Made by a program: the position numbers and the translations under genes. A DNA stretch of 5,004 bases. It comes from Candidatus Eiseniibacteriota bacterium. GTDB taxonomy: Bacteria > Eisenbacteria > RBG-16-71-46 > JAGVPR01. Positions 1 through 4,214 of the stretch are shown piece after piece. Numbering within the stretch: position 1 is the first letter of the stretch; each line of letters opens with the position of its first letter. The stretch is from the NCBI GenBank assembly GCA_020052115.1, contig JAGVPR010000390.1:1-5004 (forward strand), read 5' to 3'. The notes under the pieces were generated by a model. The model did no database searches, was not told the origin of the DNA, and saw only the letters and a program-made list of their open reading frames with translations.

Positions 1-170
1 CGATGGCTCCGGCGCCCCGCCGCCGCTAGCCGGCGCAGAAGGAACGCCGCGGAAGGATCGCTGTTTTCGACGGCGCTGACGGCGCGCGCCAGCGCCAGCC
101 GGTCACCGGCCAGAACGCGCTGTGCGAGAGCCTCGGCTCGTTGTTCCACCAAGAGGGGACGTTCCGGCAA
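1..170 (-). CDS. meaB: MeaB/ArgK-type GTPase, N-terminal fragment (runs off the left edge)
   Basis: Only the first ~56 residues are in the window; the gene continues leftwards. The visible part, including VLAGDRLALARAVSAVEN (residues 19-36) followed by DPSAAFLLRRLAAAGRRSH, matches the N-terminal helical segment of MeaB/ArgK GTPases. In that family the pattern LxGDRxALARAIxLVEN...LLxxLxxxxGRxH sits just before the Walker A loop, which would lie just outside the window. MeaB proteins guard and reload the cobalamin enzyme methylmalonyl-CoA mutase in the cytoplasm. The frame is open back to a stop at 258-260. I chose the TTG at 170-168 because GAGGTG lies just upstream at good spacing; GTG at 176 or 200 and TTG at 152 are alternatives. 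The call rests on the N-terminal pattern alone, because no GTPase motif is visible. Confidence 0.66.
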   Translation of the reverse strand, partial: MPERPLLVEQRAEALAQRVLAGDRLALARAVSAVENSDPSAAFLLRRLAAAGRRSH

Positions 171-294
171 CTCCACCTCGGCCTGGGATTGCGCCTGCAC
201 CGGGCGGCGGTGCCTTCCACGGTCCGGCGGCTTCGACGGACTGCATGAATGCCCCGCTCACCGGAGCATCCAGGCGGGATGCGGTAACCGCTTA

Positions 295-323
295 ACTTAA
301 CAATGCGATGGAAAATGCGTCAA
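295..323 (-). promoter_or_regulatory. Candidate sigma70-type promoter for meaB
   Basis: On the minus strand, TTGACG (323-318, five of six matches to the -35 consensus) is followed by a 17-nt spacer and TTAAGT (300-295, three of six matches to the -10 consensus). The -10 lies in the AT-rich run TTAAGTTAAG, which stands out in this GC-rich sequence. Transcription would begin near 288 and give a leader of roughly 115 nt before the proposed meaB start. The -10 is poor and the organism's sigma preference is unknown. Confidence 0.4.
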
Positions 324-356
324 GGGCTATTGCGGCGCCATGCGAACGCTCCTGCG

Positions 357-417
357 GCCCCATCGGGGCGCCTGCGGGCGGGACACGCCCCCGCCCTGCG
401 CGGGATCTTGCCGCAGG
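357..417. other. Cluster of GC-rich hairpins between the operon and meaB promoter
   Basis: Two perfect inverted repeats are adjacent. GCCCC (357-361) pairs with GGGGC (365-369) across a 3-nt loop. GGGCGGG (376-382) pairs with CCCGCCC (390-396) across a 7-nt loop. The second is enclosed by CCTGC (371-375) pairing with GCAGG (413-417). No T-run follows on either strand, so this is not a standard intrinsic terminator. In the minus direction it lies just upstream of the meaB -35 element. It could pause or help end read-through from the operon, but that role is inferred. Confidence 0.4.
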
Positions 418-672
418 CCTCTCGCATTCTGCAAAGGAGGCGGTCGCCGGTTCGCCGCCGCGGTCCCATCTGCAGGCGCGGCCCGGAGGCTCAACACTCT
501 GCTCCGCCGGCTCTTATCAGCGACTTTCCGCCGCCCGGGGGCCCTGGCACAAGCGGTGCAATAGACGACGACCATTGCGGCCCTAGAGACCGCTGGGATC
601 AGCACACGACGCCGCACCTAGCCTGGCGCGAATGGTACTTGCCGCGGCGGCGGGTCCTGTCCTGGAGGTGCT

Positions 673-700
673 TTGACCGACTTGATCTTCGGCCTACAGT
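673..700 (+). promoter_or_regulatory. Candidate sigma70-type promoter reading toward yraN
   Basis: TTGACC (673-678, five of six) and TACAGT (695-700, four of six) are separated by 16 nt on the plus strand. Initiation would fall near 707, giving a transcript convergent with the ffh-yraN operon. No plus-strand protein gene follows, so any product would be non-coding or antisense. Matches of this quality also arise by chance. Confidence 0.27.
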
Positions 701-706
701 GGTTGT

Positions 707-856
707 AAAGGGGAGCCCGCAAGCTTCGCCGGTTGAGTGAAGGCCCCTCGGGGACTTCCAGACGCCGGTGAGAGGGCGCCCACTTCGACGACACGGCTCG
801 AAGATCATCGGCATCACCCCACGGGCGGAACCCGTCGTCGCGGCGCTTTCTTCTTT
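707..856 (+). ncRNA. Possible structured small RNA convergent with yraN
   Basis: Downstream of the candidate promoter the plus strand can fold into four elements. (1) A long hairpin at 725-772 has a nine-pair lower stem (725-733 with 764-772), a symmetric internal loop in which G735, A736 and G737 face A762, G761 and A760, a GAAG/CTTC stem and a CCC/GGG tip. (2) A six-pair hairpin is formed by CTTCGA 783-788 and TCGAAG 798-803. (3) A five-pair hairpin is formed by ACGGG 821-825 and CCCGT 831-835. (4) GCGCC 776-780 can pair with GGCGC 842-846, enclosing the previous two. The T-rich run TTTCTTCTTT follows at 847-856. Three G-U pairs of the long hairpin would be A-C mismatches on the other strand, so plus is the better coding strand. 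It matches no RNA family I know and could be coincidence in GC-rich DNA. Confidence 0.2.
821..835. other. Inverted repeat just downstream of yraN
   Basis: ACGGG (821-825) and CCCGT (831-835) form a five-pair stem with a 5-nt loop, beginning 20 nt past the yraN stop codon. On the minus strand GGGGTGATG follows, with no U-tract, so it is at best a weak 3'-end structure for the operon. A six-pair inverted repeat (783-803) and the palindrome GGGCGCCC (774-781) lie further downstream. I could not find a convincing intrinsic terminator for the operon. Confidence 0.35.
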
Positions 857-1236
857 CAGCCCCAACGCGAAAAGCCGAAGGCGTTCTCCACCTGCTCCAC
901 GACGAGTCGCGTCCCTCCCTCCTGCCAGAGCAGCGCGACGATGTCGAAGCGCGCCGGGCGATCGAGGAGCGCGGTTCGCAAGAGGTACGCGCGGCCCGCG
1001 CGCAAGAGCCGGCGGCGCTTGGCCGCGTCCACCGCGAGCACTGGGCCTCCATGAGAGACGCTCCGCCTGAGCTTCACCTCCACGAACACGATCCACTCCT
1101 TCTGTTCAGCGATCAGGTCGATCTCGTCGTGGCGCTCGCGGCGGTTCCACTCGAGGATGCGGTAGCCTCGGAGCGCGAGGAAGTTCGCAGCGATCCGTTC
1201 GGCGTGGCGGCCTCGGAGGGCGCGCGGGTCCGTCAT
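856..1236 (-). CDS. yraN: YraN/UPF0102-family nuclease-fold protein
   Basis: This 126-residue protein belongs to the UPF0102 (YraN) family, which has a restriction-endonuclease-like fold and whose cellular role is not firmly established. Family landmarks are in order: GRHAERIAANFLALRGYRIL near the N-terminus, then DEIDLI (residues 37-42) and FVEVK (51-55). E38, D40, E53 and K55 form the expected acidic/lysine metal-site pattern. AVDAAKRRRLLRAG and RFDIVAL follow, which are also typical. The usual G-E-I-D motif reads D-E-I-D here. Two in-frame ATGs occur, at 1242 and 1236. I chose 1236 because GGGGAG (1249-1244) is seven bases from it and only one base from the other. It lies 37 nt after rnhB, a frequent partner of yraN, and is the last gene of the operon. 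Confidence 0.93.
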   Translation of the reverse strand: MTDPRALRGRHAERIAANFLALRGYRILEWNRRERHDEIDLIAEQKEWIVFVEVKLRRSVSHGGPVLAVDAAKRRRLLRAGRAYLLRTALLDRPARFDIVALLWQEGGTRLVVEQVENAFGFSRWG

Positions 1237-1243
1237 GCGCATT

Positions 1244-1249
1244 CTCCCC
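1244..1249 (-). promoter_or_regulatory. Ribosome binding site deciding the yraN start
   Basis: GGGGAG on the minus strand lies seven bases before the ATG at 1236 and one base before the ATG at 1242. This favours the second of the two tandem starts (ATG-CGC-ATG) and removes two residues from the longer reading. Confidence 0.65.
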
Positions 1250-1273
1250 GCGAGGCGAAGAGGATGCGGCCGG

Positions 1274-1900
1274 TCAGAACGCGAACACGGTCTGCCGGGC
1301 CAGGGGGCGGAACGAACGGCGATGGATCGGACAGGGACCGAGGCGCTCGAGGGCGGCGATGTGTTCGGGGGTCGGGTAGCCCTTATGATGCGCGAAGCCG
1401 TATCCGGGATAGAGATCGTCGTAGCCGTCCATGATGCGGTCGCGCTCCACCTTCGCGATGATGGAGGCTGCGGCGACGGCCGCGGAGAGTCCGTCTCCGC
1501 CGACGATGGCGCGGTGCGGCCAGGGGAGCCCGGGAGGGGCGAGCGGTCCATCAATGAGCACGAACTCCGGCGGCGTGCTCAGGCCGTCGAGGGCGACGCG
1601 CATCGCAGCGTGGGATGCGCGCAGAATGTTGATGCGATCTATCTCATCCGGCTCGATGCGCGCCCAGGCGACCGCTTCGGCGCGCCGGAGGATTCCTTCG
1701 TGCAACTCGGCGCGAACCGTCGGCGCGAGCCGCTTCGAATCGTTGATCGCCGGCAGGCGAAGCGGCCGCCCGATGAGTACGGCCGCGGCGACCACGGGGC
1801 CCGCCAGCGGGCCGCGCCCCACCTCATCCACGCCCGCGACGAACGCGAAGCCGCTCCGCCAGAGCCGCCGCTCCTCCTGATAACCGGGACGCGGGGACAT
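1274..1900 (-). CDS. rnhB: Ribonuclease HII
   Basis: RNase HII cleaves RNA in RNA-DNA hybrids and starts removal of single ribonucleotides misincorporated into DNA. The 208-residue protein has normal family length. The four metal-binding acids are in place: D25 and E26 in GVDEVGRGPLAGPVV, D117 in VLIDG, and D154 in AKVERDRIM. Other signatures are the GRG substrate loop (28-30), NDSKRL (53-58), ASIIAK (145-150) and HHKGYPTPEH (171-180). The start is the ATG at 1900, 15 nt after the rplS stop. Its ribosome site is weak, with GGGAG directly touching the ATG and AGAG six bases upstream, and translation may be coupled to rplS. The protein begins about 22 residues before the first catalytic Asp, close to the usual layout, so the start is credible. 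It looks intact. Confidence 0.97.
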   Translation of the reverse strand: MSPRPGYQEERRLWRSGFAFVAGVDEVGRGPLAGPVVAAAVLIGRPLRLPAINDSKRLAPTVRAELHEGILRRAEAVAWARIEPDEIDRINILRASHAAMRVALDGLSTPPEFVLIDGPLAPPGLPWPHRAIVGGDGLSAAVAAASIIAKVERDRIMDGYDDLYPGYGFAHHKGYPTPEHIAALERLGPCPIHRRSFRPLARQTVFAF

Positions 1901-1915
1901 CTCCCGCTCTGCGAA

Positions 1916-2275
1916 TCAGGAACTCGGCCCCTCGCGACGCTTCTCGGCGACCTTGGCGGCCTTGCCCTTCTTGCCGCGGAGATAGAAGAGCTTCGCGCGA
2001 CTGACCTGGCCTTCCTTGACCAGCTCGATCTTCGAGACGGACGGCGAGTGCAGCGGGAAGATACGCTCCACGCCTATCCCGCCCGAGATCTTGCGCACCG
2101 TGAACGTGGCGCCCAGGCCGCTCCCGCGACGATTGATCACGGTCCCCTGGAAGAGCTGCGTGCGCTCCTTCTCACCCTCGACGACCTTCACGTGCACCTT
2201 CACGGTGTCGCCGGGCCTGAAGGCGACCTCAGCCTCGCGCAGGTGCTTCGCCTCGACCTTCTTCAGCAGTTCCAT
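1916..2275 (-). CDS. rplS: 50S ribosomal protein L19 (bL19)
   Basis: bL19 is a large-subunit protein at the interface with the 30S subunit. The 119-residue product is close to the E. coli length (115). It carries the family core: FRPGDTVKVHVKVVEGEKER, then LFQGTVINRRGSG, ATFTVRKIS, GVERIFPLHSPSVSKIE and RAKLFYLRGKKGKAAKVAEKR. The frame stays open upstream to about 2422, but the residues before the ATG at 2275 are arginine-rich translation of trmD sequence in another frame. The ATG at 2275 gives the normal N-terminus (MELLKKVEAKHLREAEV). It lies 5 nt after the trmD stop, and its ribosome site is inside the last trmD codons, so translation is probably coupled. A basic tail followed by EGPSS ends the protein. 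Confidence 0.97.
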   Translation of the reverse strand: MELLKKVEAKHLREAEVAFRPGDTVKVHVKVVEGEKERTQLFQGTVINRRGSGLGATFTVRKISGGIGVERIFPLHSPSVSKIELVKEGQVSRAKLFYLRGKKGKAAKVAEKRREGPSS

Positions 2276-2280
2276 CGGGC

Positions 2281-3072
2281 TCAACTCCCTCCTTCGTCTG
2301 AATCGCCGGCGGCCTTGCCGCCGCCGGACCGGCCGGGCTCTCTTCGCGCCAGTTCGGCCAGATACGCGCGATCCTCGTCGTCCATCGAGGCGCCCCGCAG
2401 AAGGTCCGGGCGGCGCCGCCAAGTGCGCTCGAGCGCCTCGCGGCGGCGATAGCGCCGGATCTCCTCATGATGGCCCGAGAGCAGCACCGCGGGAACGCGC
2501 CGTCCAGCGTACTCCTCGGGCCTCGTGTAATACGCTCCGTCCAAGAGGCCGGAAGCGAACGAGTCGCTCTCGGCCGAATCGAACGTACCGAGCACGCCCG
2601 GCAGGAGACGGGCGAGCGAATCAATGATCACGAGCGCGGCGAACTCTCCGCCTGAGAGCACGTAGTCGCCGATCGAGATCTCGCGCGTGACGAGCCCCTC
2701 GACGATGCGCTCGTCCACACCTTTGTACCGCCCGCACAGCAACGCGATCGAGCCGCGCTCCGAGAGCGCCTGGGCGTCGGCCTGCGTATACGTGCGGCCT
2801 TGAGGCGTCAGGTGGATGAACTCCTCCGGCGCGCGGCCCTGCGCGCGCAACGCCTCGACAGCGCGATAGACCGGTTCCGGCTTGAGCACCATGCCGGCGC
2901 CGCCGCCGTACGGGTAATCATCCACGGTGCGGTGCGCGTCGTCCGAGTAATCACGAAGGTCCACGACGTGCACGGCCAGCCGCGCCTTCTCACGCGCGAC
3001 GCGAATCATCCCTTCGTCCACGGTCGCGACGAAGAGGCGCGGGAATGCGGTCAGCACCGTGACTTCGAGCAT
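2281..3072 (-). CDS. trmD: tRNA (guanine-37-N1)-methyltransferase TrmD
   Basis: TrmD transfers a methyl group from S-adenosylmethionine to N1 of G37 in tRNAs with G36G37, which prevents +1 frameshifting. The 263-residue product contains the whole SPOUT trefoil-knot domain: DDYPYGGGAGMVLKPEP (51-67), LLCGRYKGVDERI (111-123), ISIGDYVLSGGE (132-143) and RLLPGVLG (155-162). The linker DSFASGLLDGAYYTRPEEY (170-188) holds the Asp of the DSF motif used in catalysis, and RRVPAVLLSGHH to RTWRRRPDLL (191-225) completes the tRNA-binding part. The common SGNH appears as SGHH. The end is a Gly/Asp/Glu-rich tail. The ATG at 3072 is 20 nt after the rimM stop, with GGGGAG six bases upstream. It looks intact. 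Confidence 0.98.
   Translation of the reverse strand: MLEVTVLTAFPRLFVATVDEGMIRVAREKARLAVHVVDLRDYSDDAHRTVDDYPYGGGAGMVLKPEPVYRAVEALRAQGRAPEEFIHLTPQGRTYTQADAQALSERGSIALLCGRYKGVDERIVEGLVTREISIGDYVLSGGEFAALVIIDSLARLLPGVLGTFDSAESDSFASGLLDGAYYTRPEEYAGRRVPAVLLSGHHEEIRRYRRREALERTWRRRPDLLRGASMDDEDRAYLAELARREPGRSGGGKAAGDSDEGGS
2285..2294 (-). promoter_or_regulatory. rplS ribosome binding site inside the trmD 3' end
   Basis: AAGGAGGGAG on the minus strand is encoded by the final trmD codons (Glu-Gly-Gly-Ser). It lies 9 nt (GGGAG) or 12 nt (GGAGG) before the rplS ATG. Ribosomes ending trmD would release on top of the rplS start, which suggests coupled translation. Confidence 0.7.
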
Positions 3073-3092
3073 CTCCCGCTCCCCGCGCGTTC

Positions 3093-3647
3093 CTAGAGGT
3101 CCAGCAATCCTTCGGGCAGCCGCACCACGATGACGCCGGCGTCGAGATCCACGGAGCGCACGAACTCGGTGACGATCGGGATCAAGTGCTCGCGCTCCGC
3201 GCGCCGCACCGAAAGCAGATCGCTTCCCGAGGCCTCGATCACCCCAGCCACCTCGCCCAGCGGCTCGCCGGCCTCGGTGCGCACGGCGAGTCCGACGAGC
3301 TGGAAGTGGTAGTAGCTCCCCGGCTCGGGTTTCGGCAGGCTCGCAGCGTCGGCGAAGAGGTCCGCGCCCTTCAGGGCCCGCGCCCCTTCGGGGGTGTCTA
3401 CCCCCCGGAACTTCACGAGCCCGCCTCCCCGGAACGGCCGCGAGGCATCAACAACATAGATTGCCCGCTCCGCTCCCCTCTCGACCTCCACCTCGCCCAG
3501 ATCGAGCAGCCGCCCCGCGTCCCCGCTGTCGAGCGCGGCCACGACCTCGCCGCGGAGGCCATGGACCGCCAGGATGCGCCCGATGTGCACGCGTCCCCGG
3601 GGTTCCGACGAACTCGCTGCGCCCGACCGGACCGGGCCCTCATCCAC
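3093..3647 (-). CDS. rimM: Ribosome maturation factor RimM
   Basis: RimM binds uS19 and assists late assembly of the 30S subunit head. The 184-residue reading is near the E. coli length (182). The N-terminal RimM domain shows VHIGRILAVHGLRGEV (20-35), FRGVDTPEGARALKGADLF (80-98) and the linker PKPEPGSYYHFQLVGL (105-120). The C-terminal PRC-barrel domain follows, with GEPLGEVAGVIEASGSDLLSV (127-147, in two strands), HLIPIVTEFV and VRLPEGLLDL. The start is uncertain. GTG at 3647 lies 4 nt after the khpA stop and gives a polar N-terminal extension of ~19 residues. GTG at 3590, preceded by GGGGA, would give a 165-residue protein starting at HIGRI. The frame is open further upstream, but that part overlaps khpA and is not credible. 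Confidence 0.95.
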   Translation of the reverse strand: MDEGPVRSGAASSSEPRGRVHIGRILAVHGLRGEVVAALDSGDAGRLLDLGEVEVERGAERAIYVVDASRPFRGGGLVKFRGVDTPEGARALKGADLFADAASLPKPEPGSYYHFQLVGLAVRTEAGEPLGEVAGVIEASGSDLLSVRRAEREHLIPIVTEFVRSVDLDAGVIVVRLPEGLLDL

Positions 3648-3651
3648 CGCG

Positions 3652-3882
3652 CTACTCGATGATCTCGAGGACGGCCCTCTTGCCGGCCTTCGTCGCGGCC
3701 GCGCTGAGAAGGGTCCTGATCGAGCGGATGGTGCGTCCGTGCTTGCCGATGATCTTGCCGAGATCGCCGTCGGCAACCTTCACCTCATACACCGTCGTCT
3801 TCTCACCCTCGATCTCTCGGACGTCCACACCGTCGGGGTTGTCCACAAGAGCCCGAGCAATGAACACGATGAGATCTCTCAT
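3652..3882 (-). CDS. khpA: KH-domain RNA-binding protein KhpA
   Basis: This 76-residue protein is almost entirely one KH domain. Its RNA-binding loop is GKHG within KIIGKHGRTIRSIR (43-56), preceded by a beta strand (YEVKVAD) and followed by LLSAAATKAGKRAVLEIIE. Length and layout match KhpA (formerly YlqC/UPF0109). In Gram-positive bacteria KhpA pairs with KhpB to bind many RNAs and affect cell elongation and division. Its position between rpsP and rimM is conserved in many non-enterobacterial phyla. The ATG at 3882 overlaps the rpsP stop as ATGA, so translation is likely coupled. GAGGG lies nine bases upstream and can form a short four-pair hairpin with TCCC. No KhpB gene is in the window. 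Confidence 0.95.
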   Translation of the reverse strand: MRDLIVFIARALVDNPDGVDVREIEGEKTTVYEVKVADGDLGKIIGKHGRTIRSIRTLLSAAATKAGKRAVLEIIE

Positions 3883-4160
3883 CCAATGCTTCCCTCAGGG
3901 AGAGCCGACGGAGCGGGGCCGGCCGCGCCGGCCTTGCGAATGAGATGCCGGACGGTCTCCGATGGAATCGCGCCCTTGGCCACCCAGTTGGCGACCTTGT
4001 TGCCGTCCACATGGATGGTCGCCGGTTCGGTCAAGGGATCGTAGTACCCCACGTTTTCGAGGAACCGCCCGTCCCGCGGCATTCTCGAATCGCACACGAC
4101 GAGCTGGAAGAACGGACGATTCTTGCCGCCCGCTCTCTTCAAGCGAATCACAACGCCCAA
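3879..4160 (-). CDS. rpsP: 30S ribosomal protein S16 (bS16), TTG start
   Basis: bS16 is an early-binding 30S subunit protein needed for 16S rRNA folding. The 93-residue product starts MGVVIRLKRAGGKNRPFFQL and continues VVCDSRMPRDGRFLENVGYYDP, the family signature (the second part begins at residue 21). The other landmarks are NKVANWVAKGAIPSETVRHL and a tail of ~15 residues rich in Ala, Gly and Pro. No ATG is suitably placed. TTG at 4160 gives exactly the normal N-terminus and has the very strong site GGAGGAGGTGA upstream. The frame is open to 4190, but a start there would translate the ribosome site itself. It lies 54 nt after ffh and overlaps khpA by 4 nt. Confidence 0.97.
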   Translation of the reverse strand: MGVVIRLKRAGGKNRPFFQLVVCDSRMPRDGRFLENVGYYDPLTEPATIHVDGNKVANWVAKGAIPSETVRHLIRKAGAAGPAPSALPEGSIG

Positions 4161-4164
4161 TGCG

Positions 4165-4175
4165 TCACCTCCTCC
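4165..4175 (-). promoter_or_regulatory. Strong ribosome binding site fixing the rpsP TTG start
   Basis: GGAGGAGGTGA on the minus strand is a near-perfect complement to the 16S rRNA 3' end. The inner GGAGG ends seven bases before the TTG at 4160. The strength of this site may offset the weak start codon of a highly expressed ribosomal protein. Confidence 0.85.
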
Positions 4176-4191
4176 GTACGCTGAATCCAAC

Positions 4192-4207
4192 CGGCGCTCT
4201 CGCGCCG
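4192..4207 (-). other. Perfect GNRA-loop hairpin between ffh and rpsP
   Basis: In the minus-strand transcript CGGCGC and GCGCCG pair over six bases around a GAGA tetraloop, which is of the stable GNRA class. It starts 7 nt after the ffh stop and ends 16 nt before the rpsP ribosome site. GTTGGATT follows, not a U-tract, so it is not an intrinsic terminator. It could act as an mRNA processing or stability element or a ribosomal-protein binding site; which of these is unknown. Confidence 0.5.
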
Positions 4208-4214
4208 CGCCTCG

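Larger units (their letters stand above)
171..855. other. Intergenic stretch without a supportable gene
   Basis: These ~685 nt separate yraN from the meaB-like fragment. Open frames exist on both strands, but their translations are Arg/Pro/Ala-rich with no family pattern, as expected for GC-rich non-coding DNA. I found no tRNA T-arm, no SRP RNA, tmRNA or RNase P RNA core, and no B12-box or other riboswitch core. The stretch holds a candidate meaB promoter (295-323), GC-rich hairpins (357-417), a candidate plus-strand promoter (673-700) and several inverted repeats (725-846). Confidence 0.7.

Noticed and set aside
103..246. ATG-initiated frame (MQSVEAAG...) overlapping the meaB fragment
   Set aside because: It is a different frame from the MeaB-like sequence, Gly/Pro/Arg-rich, and stops inside the meaB coding region. 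It is not a credible start for meaB.
221..250. GGCTTCGACGGA, similar to the 5' part of tmRNA
   Set aside because: No tRNA-like acceptor pairing, tag reading frame or T-arm was found on either side.
327..575. Minus-strand 82-codon frame starting MVVVYCTACAR with AGGG upstream
   Set aside because: The CxxC-like start is tempting, but the rest is a low-complexity Arg/Pro/Ala run. Roughly a quarter of third positions are A or T and AGA/AGG codons appear, unlike the operon genes. No family is recognised.
661..720. CAGTGG / CCACTG motif suggestive of a cobalamin riboswitch, attractive next to meaB
   Set aside because: The rest of the B12-box and the conserved core of that riboswitch are absent, and it lies about 500 nt from meaB, upstream of that gene's likely promoter.
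303..740. Plus-strand open frame of 145 codons in the intergenic stretch
   Set aside because: The translation is Arg/Pro/Ala-rich without any recognisable domain, has no good ribosome site, and looks like non-coding GC-rich DNA.
847..856. T-rich tract as an intrinsic terminator of a plus-strand transcript
   Set aside because: The tract is interrupted by C and the nearest compact hairpin (821-835) ends 11 nt earlier. Only a multibranched fold abuts it, so I did not call a terminator.
1235..2452. Long plus-strand open frame (405 codons) opposite yraN, rnhB and rplS
   Set aside because: It lies antisense to three well-recognised genes. Its Arg/Asp/His-rich translation has no family pattern and arises from the GC-skewed codons of the minus-strand genes.
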